Position numbers and translations under genes: made by a program. The notes beneath the pieces were generated by a model. It did no database searches and had not been told where the DNA came from. It worked only from the letters and a program-made list of their open reading frames with translations. DNA of 64,000 nucleotides from Gammaproteobacteria bacterium (GTDB lineage Bacteria > Pseudomonadota > Gammaproteobacteria > Burkholderiales > Gallionellaceae), in NCBI GenBank assembly GCA_018820925.1, contig JAHJNJ010000036.1, positions 248,001 through 312,000 on the forward strand, written 5' to 3'. Positions 8,351 through 15,674 of the stretch are shown in pieces (position 1 is the stretch's first letter; each line of letters begins with the position of its first letter).

Positions 8351-9114
8351 CGTAAAAAGTTGACCAGCACGCCTTGTGCAATCCAGTGCTGCAGCGTTGT
8401 CGCCACATCGAAATCCGGATGTGCGGATGAGGTTGTTTCGGTTGCATCGCCCATGCCTGTGCCCTGCTGCAGTTGTGCCAGCCAATGCAGGCTGGCGGGG
8501 GCGATGCGCACAATGTCCACGCTCAAGTCCTTGCGATATACAAGCAGACTGTCGCCGCCTGAGAGGAGATCAATGTTGAAATCGGCGGCTTCAATTTCCT
8601 GATGCGCCTGCCAGATTGCCGCAACGGGATACGCGGTGGTGAGCAGTGTGCAGCTCGGGTGCAGTTGCCAACGCAATCCGGCATAAGCATCGGGCGCGAT
8701 GTTTGCGAGGCGGGGCAGATCGAACGATGGCACGTCATCGGCGAAATAGGCGCGGTGGTAGGCCCATTCCAGTCGTGCCATGTCCGGCAGGTAGACGAGA
8801 TGCTGCGTATTCTCGAAATGCGTCAGGAATTCTGCCATCTCGCCGCCGTAGCGGTGCAAATTGCCGCTGCGCGAAGCTTGTTGTTCGATGAAGCGTTTCG
8901 CCAGCAGACGGAAAAAATCTTCTCCGACCAGTTGGCGCAGCACCGGATACGCGCTGGCCAATGTGTCGTGCAGGTTGCCGCGAAAGTTGTTGCGGTACAC
9001 GCCGATGCCGCGTTCCTCCGCGTAATGCGGGCAGTTCAATGCGCCGGGCGCGAGCACAGCGCCGGTACGGATTGCGGCGGAGAAATGCGCGAGCGTTTCG
9101 TCCCAGTTGTTCAT
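8338..9114 (-). CDS. bufC: BufC/HvfC-type partner protein (DUF2063)
   Basis: This 258-residue protein begins with the DUF2063 N-terminal region (an early ALNCPHYAEERGIGVYRNNFR stretch at about 25-45, then FFRLLAKRFIEQ), followed by a second domain with LPDMARLEWAYHRAYFADD. DUF2063 proteins act as partners of DUF692 enzymes and help deliver the precursor peptide. Its ATG overlaps the bufB stop (ATGA), which fits a tightly coupled pair. The last residues come from a dispersed repeat, so the C-terminus is probably not conserved. Confidence 0.85.
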   Translation of the reverse strand: MNNWDETLAHFSAAIRTGAVLAPGALNCPHYAEERGIGVYRNNFRGNLHDTLASAYPVLRQLVGEDFFRLLAKRFIEQQASRSGNLHRYGGEMAEFLTHFENTQHLVYLPDMARLEWAYHRAYFADDVPSFDLPRLANIAPDAYAGLRWQLHPSCTLLTTAYPVAAIWQAHQEIEAADFNIDLLSGGDSLLVYRKDLSVDIVRIAPASLHWLAQLQQGTGMGDATETTSSAHPDFDVATTLQHWIAQGVLVNFLRPSP

Positions 9115-9941
9115 GGCGCGTCCATCCTGTGTTGTGCTTTTTGCGCTTCGCCCTGCAATACCGCCAGTGCGGGAATGTCCACGTCCCATTCGATCAGCGT
9201 CGGACGCTTGCCAATGTGCTGCAGCGTGTATTCGTATAACGCCCAGACCTCATCGAACACGCGCGCGCTGTGGGTATCCACCAGACAGCCACCCATCATG
9301 CTGGCGCCGGCCAGGTGGTATTCGCCGACGGCGGCGGCCGGGATGCCGTGCACGAAGGCCTTTGCATCGACGCCCAGATTCACGGTGTTGACATAGATGT
9401 TGTTGACGTCGAACAGGAGGCCGCAGCCGGTGCGCGCCACCAGTTCCGTCAGGAATTCTTCCTCGCGCATTTCGCTGTTGTTGAACGCGACATAGTAGGA
9501 AAGGTTCTCGATCAGGATTTGGTGCCCCAGCACGTCCTGCACTTGCCGCACGCGCGCGGCGACATGACTCAAGGCATCCCGCGTGTAGGGGAACGGCAGC
9601 AGATCGTTGATGGCGATGCCGCCCGCCGTGTTCCAGCACAGGTGCTCGGATACGCTGGACGGATTGACTGCATCGCATAATTGGCGCAGTTCACGCAGGT
9701 GTCCCGGGTCCAGCGGATCGGGTGAGGCCAGACCCATGCCGACACCGTGCAGGCTGACCGGGTACTGCTGTGCGACTTGCAGCAGCGTGTGCAAAGGTGC
9801 ACCGCCGCCGAAAAAATTCTCGCTGTGAACTTCGATCCAGCCCAGGGGCGGGCGCCGTTCCAGCACTTCAGCATAATGAGGCGCCCGCAAGCCGATGCCT
9901 GCAACAACGGGAAGAGAGTGGCTTGCGGGCGTGTTCATCAT
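9111..9941 (-). CDS. bufB: BufB/HvfB-type DUF692 (MNIO) peptide-modifying enzyme
   Basis: This 276-residue TIM-barrel protein has the DUF692 motifs: GIGLRAPHY near the start, [42 protein letters not shown] and GEYHLAG. The His, Glu, Asp and Asn residues in these motifs form the multinuclear iron site of MNIO enzymes, which convert peptide cysteines to thiooxazole or oxazolone-type products. The start codon (ATG at 9941, with a second ATG at 9938) overlaps the bufA stop. The substrate is inferred to be the adjacent small BufA peptide. Confidence 0.92.
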   Translation of the reverse strand: MMNTPASHSLPVVAGIGLRAPHYAEVLERRPPLGWIEVHSENFFGGGAPLHTLLQVAQQYPVSLHGVGMGLASPDPLDPGHLRELRQLCDAVNPSSVSEHLCWNTAGGIAINDLLPFPYTRDALSHVAARVRQVQDVLGHQILIENLSYYVAFNNSEMREEEFLTELVARTGCGLLFDVNNIYVNTVNLGVDAKAFVHGIPAAAVGEYHLAGASMMGGCLVDTHSARVFDEVWALYEYTLQHIGKRPTLIEWDVDIPALAVLQGEAQKAQHRMDAP

Positions 9942-10216
9942 TTTTTCATCATTGCGCCGCCGGGCATGGTCGAGCCGTTGGCAAGTTTGTCGCAAGTGCC
10001 TTTGGGGACAGCGACGAAGTCGTGCGGATCGCCGTTCATGGTGGCTTGGCCGGCACAGGCGTGGGCGCTTTTGTTGCTGGCGCAATCGTTCTTGCCCGCT
10101 TTGGCGACGCCGAAACATTTTTCGGTTTGCATATCGGCCGCCATGACATTGCCGGCCAGGCCCATCACCAGCAAGCTGCCGATGGCTGCAGAGAGGAGGT
10201 TGTGTGTATTGCTCAT
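9938..10216 (-). CDS. bufA1: BufA1-type secreted precursor peptide (DUF2282), candidate bufferin
   Basis: This 92-residue peptide has a Sec signal (hydrophobic 8-22, likely cleavage after NVMA at residue 26) and a short mature part with four cysteines, C34, C45, C54 and C75. The [12 protein letters not shown] stretch is the hallmark of DUF2282. Such peptides are modified by DUF692 enzymes and act as periplasmic metal (copper) chelators in the bufferin family. It is the first gene of bufA-bufB-bufC-doxX-sigF-nrsF and lies behind a SigF-type promoter. The ATG at 10216 is preferred because the signal peptide starts there; the upstream in-frame extension reads through the promoter. Confidence 0.9.
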   Translation of the reverse strand: MSNTHNLLSAAIGSLLVMGLAGNVMAADMQTEKCFGVAKAGKNDCASNKSAHACAGQATMNGDPHDFVAVPKGTCDKLANGSTMPGGAMMKK

Positions 10217-10269
10217 GATGATTTCCTTTTTAAAAGTTGAGAGTGGCGGAGAGCGTGTCTCCGCCCCTT

Positions 10270-10298
10270 GATTCGGGAGGGTGGGATATTTGGTTACA
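10270..10298 (-). promoter_or_regulatory. SigF-type promoter of the buf operon
   Basis: Reading the minus strand, TGTAACC (10298-10292) is followed after 16 bp by CGAATC (10275-10270). It sits 54 bp before the bufA start codon. The same arrangement with identical 16-bp spacing occurs facing the other way at 10385-10412 and before msrB. It matches the GTAACC/CGAA promoter type I recall for SigF of Caulobacter. Confidence 0.75.
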
Positions 10299-10384
10299 AC
10301 ACCCGGAAAAAAATCCAGAGGGGAGATGCCGGATTGCAAACAGGGGATTTCAAAACTGAGCGCAAAATATTTTGGTGTCAGGGT

Positions 10385-10412
10385 TGTAACCATTCTTGTT
10401 TGCAGGCCGAAT
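10385..10412 (+). promoter_or_regulatory. SigF-type promoter of the FecR-like gene
   Basis: TGTAACC (10385-10391), 16 bp, CGAAT (10408-10412). It diverges from the buf promoter 86 bp away and lies 65 bp before the ATG of the FecR-like gene. Sequence and spacing are the same as the buf promoter. Confidence 0.75.
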
Positions 10413-10477
10413 ACGGACGCGGAAGCCAGGTGTTATTGCGAACGTTGAAGTTCGCCAACGGATAAGGGGGAAAAATA

Positions 10478-11185
10478 ATGAATGCAGATATCGAGTGCGG
10501 CAGTCCGCAACGCAGACGTTTGCTGCAAGGTTTTGCTGCAGGGGTGTTGACCGTGCTGCTGCCGGCCGTGAAGGCGATCGCCGCCACGTTTACACCGCCG
10601 CCCAGACTGCCCGCGACGCAATCGGTGTATCGCGTGCGCGGCAAGGCGTGGGTGAACGGCAAACGGGTGGATGCCAATACGCGCATCGGGCCCAACGACA
10701 CGGTGAAGACCGGAAGGAACAGTGAACTCGTTTTCGTGGTGGGGGACCATGCCATGATCTTGCGTGGCAGGAGCCATCTGGTGATCGAGCCCAAGGAAGC
10801 AAATGAGGTCTCTTCGCTGCTGATCGGCGGCTTGCGCCTGTTTGCGGGCAAACTGCTTTCGGTGTCGCGCAACAAGGGCATGCGTATCGAAACGCCGTCC
10901 GCAACCATCGGCATCCGCGGTACCGGGGTATATCTGGAAGCCGGACCGGACAAGACCTACTTCTGCAATTGTTATGGTGAAGTCGATGTCGAGGCCAACG
11001 GCGATGCGACGAGCAATGAGACTGTCGTTTCCACACATCACGACAAGCCGCTTTACATCTACGGTCAAGGTCGGCCCGGACACTGCATACACGATGCAAA
11101 CCGTCTGGCCCGTCCCAACCATTCGGATGACGAGTTGCTGCTGGCGGAGGCGCTGGTCGGGCGTGTTCCGCCTTTTGCGATGTAG
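10478..11185 (+). CDS. Tat-exported FecR-domain protein
   Basis: This 235-residue protein starts with a twin-arginine signal (RRRLLQ at about 12-17, then a hydrophobic stretch to the AIAA site near residue 36). The mature part is a FecR-type beta domain: an early VYRVRGKAWVNGKRV, the VKTGRNSELVFVVGDHAMIL stretch and ETPSATIGIRGTGVYLE. A CNCYG motif and a later GHC give extra cysteines. Unlike classical FecR it has no cytoplasmic anti-sigma segment or transmembrane anchor. AAGGGGG precedes the ATG by 7 nt. It lies behind a SigF-type promoter, so it is probably part of the same stress response; the molecular role is unknown. Confidence 0.8.
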   Translation: MNADIECGSPQRRRLLQGFAAGVLTVLLPAVKAIAATFTPPPRLPATQSVYRVRGKAWVNGKRVDANTRIGPNDTVKTGRNSELVFVVGDHAMILRGRSHLVIEPKEANEVSSLLIGGLRLFAGKLLSVSRNKGMRIETPSATIGIRGTGVYLEAGPDKTYFCNCYGEVDVEANGDATSNETVVSTHHDKPLYIYGQGRPGHCIHDANRLARPNHSDDELLLAEALVGRVPPFAM

Positions 11186-11223
11186 CCCGTGTTTTTGTTT
11201 GGCCTTGCTGGCGGCAAGGTTGA

Positions 11224-11250
11224 TGTAACTATTTTTCGGGCAAATACGAA
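11224..11250 (+). promoter_or_regulatory. SigF-type promoter before msrB
   Basis: TGTAACT (11224-11230), 16 bp, CGAA (11247-11250). One base differs from the two buf/fecR sites, but the spacing is identical. It lies about 60 bp before the msrB ATG and would put msrB, the DipZ-like gene and msrA under the same sigma factor. Confidence 0.65.
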
Positions 11251-11311
11251 CTAAGGTACAGGCAGCGAAACCAAAGTACCAGGTTCGGCCCTATTCGCAG
11301 GAGGTGACATC

Positions 11312-11854
11312 ATGCAACGCAGGGATTTTTTACTGGGATTATCGGGGATGGCGCTGGCTTATACGGCGCGTTCCTTTGCCGGGAGTTCAGCCATGAATAG
11401 CAATCAGGTGACCATCATGAAATATTCCGACGACGGCAAACCGCTTGGGCTGGTGACCTTGGCCAGGGTGAACAACGACGCGGAGTGGAAGAAGCGCCTG
11501 TCGCCGCTGGCCTATGAAGTGACGCGCCAGCAGGGCACGGAGCGGGCGTTCTCGCAGCCCGGTTACGACCGGCACGAGCCGGGTTTGTATCGCTGCGTGT
11601 GTTGCGACAACGCGCTGTTCGACGCTGCCACAAAATACGATTCCGGTACCGGCTGGCCGAGTTTCTGGCAGCCCATCGCGCCGGAGAACGTGCGCAATAT
11701 CACCGACCGCATGTTCGGCATGACCCGCACCGAAGTGCGCTGCGCCCTGTGCGATGCGCATCTCGGGCATGTGTTCGACGACGGTCCGAAGCCGACCGGC
11801 TTGCGCTATTGCATGAATACGGTGGCGCTGCGTTTTGTGCCGAAGCCAAAGTAA
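11312..11854 (+). CDS. msrB: Peptide-methionine (R)-S-oxide reductase MsrB, Tat-exported, 1-Cys type
   Basis: This 180-residue protein has a twin-arginine signal (QRRDFLLGLSG) and a full MsrB domain: zinc cysteines C95/C98 and C144/C147 and catalytic Cys167 in LRYCMN. It reduces methionine-R-sulfoxide, here in the periplasm. The position that holds the resolving cysteine in most MsrBs (GCGWPSF) is threonine (SGTGWPSF, Thr113), so recycling must use another thiol. GGAGG lies 5-10 nt before the ATG. A membrane thiol reductase and an exported MsrA follow. Confidence 0.93.
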   Translation: MQRRDFLLGLSGMALAYTARSFAGSSAMNSNQVTIMKYSDDGKPLGLVTLARVNNDAEWKKRLSPLAYEVTRQQGTERAFSQPGYDRHEPGLYRCVCCDNALFDAATKYDSGTGWPSFWQPIAPENVRNITDRMFGMTRTEVRCALCDAHLGHVFDDGPKPTGLRYCMNTVALRFVPKPK

Positions 11855-11873
11855 ATCCGCTTTGATGGTTTGT

Positions 11874-11974
11874 GGGAGCGCCGACGTCTCGTCGGCCAGG
11901 TTGCCTGCCAGATCTTGTAGGTGCGAATTTATTCGCACGATTGATGGATTATGTGCGAATAAATTCGCACCTAC
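11874..11974. repeat. Composite palindromic repeat with a perfect 22-bp inverted repeat
   Basis: A GGGAGCGCCGAC/GTCGGC hairpin (11874-11896) is followed by two 22-nt arms, 11917-11938 and 11953-11974, which are exact reverse complements around a 14-nt loop. Each arm is itself nearly palindromic (GTGCGAAT-NN-ATTCGCAC). The same composite lies at 30503-30599. It sits between msrB and the DipZ-like gene and might attenuate read-through. Confidence 0.8.
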
Positions 11975-11995
11975 TGAGTGCAAGGAGTTATTTCA

Positions 11996-13693
11996 ATGCT
12001 GATCTTTATACTGGCCTATCTCGGCGGAGTCATCACCATCCTGAGTCCGTGCGTGCTGCCGGTGCTGCCCTTCGTGTTCGCGCGTTCGGAACAATCGTTC
12101 CGCCGTTCCGGTCTGCCCATCCTGTTCGGCATGGCCGCGACGTTTACCGTGCTGGCCAGCCTGGCCGCGGTGGGCGGTGCCTGGCTGGTCGAGGTGAACC
12201 AGTACGGGCGCTACGCGGCGATGTTGTTGCTGCTGTTGCTGGGGCTGGCGCTGATTTTTCCGTCCTGGTCGGAGCGCATGATGCGCCCGTTCGTTGCGCT
12301 GGGTGGGCGTCTGCAGGAAAGCGCCGACGGCCGGCAGGGCAGCGTCAAAGGTTCGTTGCTGTTGGGTGTGGCGGTCGGCTTCCTGTGGGCGCCGTGTGCC
12401 GGGCCGATCCTGGGACTGGTGTTGGCGGGTGCGGCATTGCAGGGCGCGAACCTGTACAGCGCATCGCTGCTGTTGGCGTTCGCGGCAGGTGCCGCTTCTT
12501 CTCTGGCCTTGGCACTGTTGGCCAGCGGGCGTGTGATCGCGTGGCTGAAGCGTAACTTCGGCGTCGAGGAATGGATACGGCGCGTGCTGGGTGTCGCGGT
12601 GGTGGCGGGTGTTGTGGTCATCGCGCTGGGCTGGGACACGCGTTTCCTCGCGCAACTCACTTCGGCCAACACCACGTCCACCGAGCAGCGGCTGATAGAG
12701 AGCCTGGCACCTTCCGCGCCGCAGGAAACCGGGAAGGCCATGGCGCCGCCACTGAAAGGTGCGACGCAATGGCTTAACTCGCCGCCGCTGAGCATGGAGG
12801 CATTGCGCGGCAAGGTGGTGCTGGTGGATTTCTGGACCTATTCCTGCATCAACTGCCTGCGCACGCTGCCCTACCTGAAAGCCTGGGATGAAAAATATCG
12901 CGCACAGGGTCTGGTCATCATCGGCGTGCATGCGCCGGAGTTCGCGTTTGAGAAAGATATCAGCAATGTCGAACGGGCCGTGCGCGAGCTGGGGGTGAAA
13001 TATCCGGTGGCCATCGATAACCAATACGTAATATGGAACGCGTTCAAGAACCAGTACTGGCCCGCACATTATCTGATCGATGCGCAAGGCCGCATACGCC
13101 ACCAGCATTTCGGTGAGGGGGCCTATCAGGAAACCGAGTTGCGGATTCAGGGCTTGCTCAAGGAGGCAAACAGTGATTTGGCATTGAAGCAGGAATTTGT
13201 ACAAGTGAATGGAACAGGTGCGACGGCGGCCACAGAAGAAGATGTGGAACGGTCCCCGGAAACTTACGTCGGATACGGGCGGCAGGAAAATTTTGCTTCC
13301 CGCGAAGCCATTCGGGAAGATGCTCCCGCACACTACAGCGCACCGCGCGTGCTCAAAACGGATCATTGGGCGCTGGGCGGAAACTGGCAAGTCGGCCGGG
13401 AATCCGCGGTGCTGCAAAAATCGGGCGGGGCGATCAGTTACCGCTTCCAGGGGCGCGACTTGCATCTGGTGCTTGGTGCAAACAACGGCAAGCCGGTGCG
13501 TTTCAAAGTCACGCTGGACGGTGTTGCGCCGGGCAGGAATCACGGTGCGGACATCGATGCGGCAGGTAACGGGGTGATCCGCGAGCAGCGTTTGTATCAA
13601 TTGATCCGGCAGCGCGGCGAGATCAGGAACAGAACCTTCCGCATCGAGTTTCCGGATGGCGGCGCGGAAGCGTTTGCCTTTACCTTCGGTTGA
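11996..13693 (+). CDS. DipZ-like CcdA-thioredoxin fusion, membrane thiol-disulfide reductase
   Basis: This 565-residue protein has an N-terminal CcdA/DsbD-type membrane domain with paired cysteines C19 (SPCVLPVLP) and C134 (WAPCAGP). From about residue 255 there is a periplasmic thioredoxin-like domain with CINC (C284/C287), followed by a C-terminal beta domain (about 430-565) as in mycobacterial DipZ. Such proteins carry electrons from cytoplasmic thioredoxin to periplasmic partners. The ATG at 11996 has AAGGAG 8 nt upstream; an in-frame GTG at 11978 lacks this. Placed between exported MsrB and MsrA, it is the likely electron source for both (inference). Confidence 0.9.
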   Translation: MLIFILAYLGGVITILSPCVLPVLPFVFARSEQSFRRSGLPILFGMAATFTVLASLAAVGGAWLVEVNQYGRYAAMLLLLLLGLALIFPSWSERMMRPFVALGGRLQESADGRQGSVKGSLLLGVAVGFLWAPCAGPILGLVLAGAALQGANLYSASLLLAFAAGAASSLALALLASGRVIAWLKRNFGVEEWIRRVLGVAVVAGVVVIALGWDTRFLAQLTSANTTSTEQRLIESLAPSAPQETGKAMAPPLKGATQWLNSPPLSMEALRGKVVLVDFWTYSCINCLRTLPYLKAWDEKYRAQGLVIIGVHAPEFAFEKDISNVERAVRELGVKYPVAIDNQYVIWNAFKNQYWPAHYLIDAQGRIRHQHFGEGAYQETELRIQGLLKEANSDLALKQEFVQVNGTGATAATEEDVERSPETYVGYGRQENFASREAIREDAPAHYSAPRVLKTDHWALGGNWQVGRESAVLQKSGGAISYRFQGRDLHLVLGANNGKPVRFKVTLDGVAPGRNHGADIDAAGNGVIREQRLYQLIRQRGEIRNRTFRIEFPDGGAEAFAFTFG

Positions 13694-13710
13694 TTATCAG
13701 GAGAATCATC

Positions 13711-14316
13711 ATGCAAATATTCAAGTTTTTTCCAATACTCCTTTTCAGCATTGGAATGCAATCAAATGCCGGTGCCGCGCCAACGGAACAAACCGCAATA
13801 TTTGCGGGCGGTTGCTTCTGGGGTGTGGATGCGGTGTTCAAGCACGTCAAAGGCGTGGTGAATGTCGAATCGGGCTACGCGGGCGGGAATGCGGATACCG
13901 CACATTACGAAATGGTAAGCCGGGGCAATACCGGACATGCCGAATCGGTGCGCGTCCGTTTCGACCCGGCGCGCGTGTCCTATCAACAACTGCTGCAGGT
14001 ATTTTTCAGCGTGGCGCACGATCCGACCGAGCTCAATCGCCAGGGGCCGGATACCGGTACCCAATACCGCTCCGCGATTTTTTACACCAGTCCCGACCAG
14101 CAGAAGATAGCGCAGGGCTATATTCAAAAACTCACTGCCGAACATGCGTTTTCTTCGCCCATCGTCACGCAGGTCGTGCCGCTGCAGCAGTTCTATCCGG
14201 CCGAGGACTATCACCAGAATTATCTGGCCTTGCATCCCTATCAGCCCTACATCGTATTCAACGACATGCCCAAACTGGGGCAACTGCAGAAGCAGTTTCC
14301 GGCGTTGTATAAATGA
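13711..14316 (+). CDS. msrA: Peptide-methionine (S)-S-oxide reductase MsrA, exported, single cysteine
   Basis: This 201-residue protein has a Sec signal (hydrophobic 5-20, cleavage near NAGA) and the MsrA core with catalytic GCFWG (Cys35), SGYAGG and the later HDPTELNRQGPDTGTQYRS stretch. It reduces methionine-S-sulfoxide. Cys35 is the only cysteine of the whole protein, so the usual C-terminal resolving cysteines are absent. AGGAG lies 7 nt before the ATG at 13711, which is preferred over the upstream TTG at 13690. It starts 17 nt after the DipZ-like gene and closes the msrB-dipZ-msrA group. Confidence 0.93.
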   Translation: MQIFKFFPILLFSIGMQSNAGAAPTEQTAIFAGGCFWGVDAVFKHVKGVVNVESGYAGGNADTAHYEMVSRGNTGHAESVRVRFDPARVSYQQLLQVFFSVAHDPTELNRQGPDTGTQYRSAIFYTSPDQQKIAQGYIQKLTAEHAFSSPIVTQVVPLQQFYPAEDYHQNYLALHPYQPYIVFNDMPKLGQLQKQFPALYK

Positions 14317-14332
14317 AAGGTGGGGATTTCGT

Positions 14333-14408
14333 AGGGTGGGCACGTTTTTGGTGCCCACGCGGAAACAACATTTGCAAACCGCGTGAGCACCAAAAACGTG
14401 CCCACCCT
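14333..14408. repeat. 30-bp-arm inverted repeat between msrA and pilU
   Basis: Arms 14333-14362 and 14379-14408 are complementary with a single mismatch and a 16-nt loop; the outermost part reads AGGGTGGGCACG. It lies between convergent msrA and pilU and could serve as a bidirectional terminator. Another repeat-associated AGGGTG end is seen at 688 and 5715. Confidence 0.75.
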
Positions 14409-14489
14409 GCATTTTGTTAAATCGTTGGCGTCCGGCATCGGAAATCCGGGTGTCCGCACCGGTGTTCTGGTCGGCGCGGCTGTCCGGTG

Positions 14490-15626
14490 TCAGGTCATCT
14501 TCAGGCCGTCCAGGCCGCCCATCACATCCCGGTCTTTGGTGGCCTGACCTTCCAGTTTGATCTTCAGGCGCAGGTCATTGACCGAATCGGCGTTCTTGAG
14601 CGCCTCTTCGTAACTGATGGCCCCCGCTTCGTGCAGGTCGAACAGCGCCTGGTCGAAAGTCTGCATGCCGAGTTCGCGCGATTTGGCCATGACTTCCTTG
14701 ATCTCGTGCACATTGCCTTTGAAAATCAGGTCGGAAATCAGCGGCGAGGCAAGCAGGATTTCAAAGGCCGCCGCCCGTCCTTTACCGTCGCGTTTGGGGA
14801 TGAGTCGCTGCGAAATGAGCGCCTTGATGTTGAGCGACAAATCCATCAGCAGTTGCTCGCGGCGGTCTTCCGGGAAGAAGTTGATGATGCGGTCCAGTGC
14901 CTGGTTGGCGCTGTTGGCATGCAGCGTGGCCATGCACAAGTGGCCGGTCTCGGAGAAGGTGACCGCGTACTCCATGGTTTCGCGGTCGCGGATTTCGCCG
15001 ATGAGGATCACGTCCGGCGCTTGGCGCAGCGTATTTTTCAGCGCGGCGTGCCAGTCGTCGGTATCCACACCCACTTCGCGGTGGGTGACGATGCATTTGT
15101 CGTGGTCGTGCACAAACTCCACCGGATCCTCGATGGTGATGATGTGGCCGAAGCTGTTGTGGTTGCGGTGGCCGAGCATGGCCGCCAGCGAGGTGGATTT
15201 GCCGGAGCCGGTGCCGCCGACCAGGATCACCAGTCCGCGCTTGGTCATCACCACATCTTTCAGTATCGACGGCAAGCCCATTTCCTCGAAAGTGGGGATC
15301 TTGGTGGTGATGGTGCGCAGCACCATGCCGACGCGCTGCTGCTGCATGAACACATTGACGCGGAAACGTCCGATGGCGGGCGGGCTGATGGCGAAGTTGC
15401 ACTCGTGCGTGGATTCGAACTCGGCCGCCTGGCGGTCGTTCATGATGCTGCGTGCCAGTTCCTGCGTGTGCGCCGACGTCAACGCCTGGTTCGAAACCGG
15501 CGTCATTTTGCCGTCTATCTTGAACGCGGGCGGGAAGCCGGAAGTGATGAAAAGATCGGACGCTTTCTTCGAGACCATTCCTCGCAACAAGTTGTGGACT
15601 AGCTCGGTGGCCTGGTCTCTTTCCAT
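14490..15626 (-). CDS. pilU: Type IV pilus retraction ATPase PilU
   Basis: This 378-residue PilT/PilU-family ATPase has Walker A GGTGSGKST, the Asp box (IITIEDPVEFVHDH), Walker B region VILIGEIRDRETM and the His box (HLCMATLHANSANQ). The extended C-terminus after about residue 345 and the N-terminal NLLRGMVSKKASDLFITSG are typical of PilU. PilU assists PilT in powering pilus retraction at the inner-membrane base. It lies 48 bp after pilT on the same strand, so the two are probably co-transcribed. No pilin or pilB gene is in the window. Confidence 0.93.
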   Translation of the reverse strand: MERDQATELVHNLLRGMVSKKASDLFITSGFPPAFKIDGKMTPVSNQALTSAHTQELARSIMNDRQAAEFESTHECNFAISPPAIGRFRVNVFMQQQRVGMVLRTITTKIPTFEEMGLPSILKDVVMTKRGLVILVGGTGSGKSTSLAAMLGHRNHNSFGHIITIEDPVEFVHDHDKCIVTHREVGVDTDDWHAALKNTLRQAPDVILIGEIRDRETMEYAVTFSETGHLCMATLHANSANQALDRIINFFPEDRREQLLMDLSLNIKALISQRLIPKRDGKGRAAAFEILLASPLISDLIFKGNVHEIKEVMAKSRELGMQTFDQALFDLHEAGAISYEEALKNADSVNDLRLKIKLEGQATKDRDVMGGLDGLKMT

Positions 15627-15674
15627 GATGTTCTCCTGAAGCAGCTGCGTGATTGTGTTTGTTTGATAAAGAAC

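Noticed and set aside
7841-8485. N-terminal extension of SigF through doxX
   Set aside because: The extension is arginine-rich frame shadow of doxX; the ATGA overlap at 7840 gives a normal ECF length.
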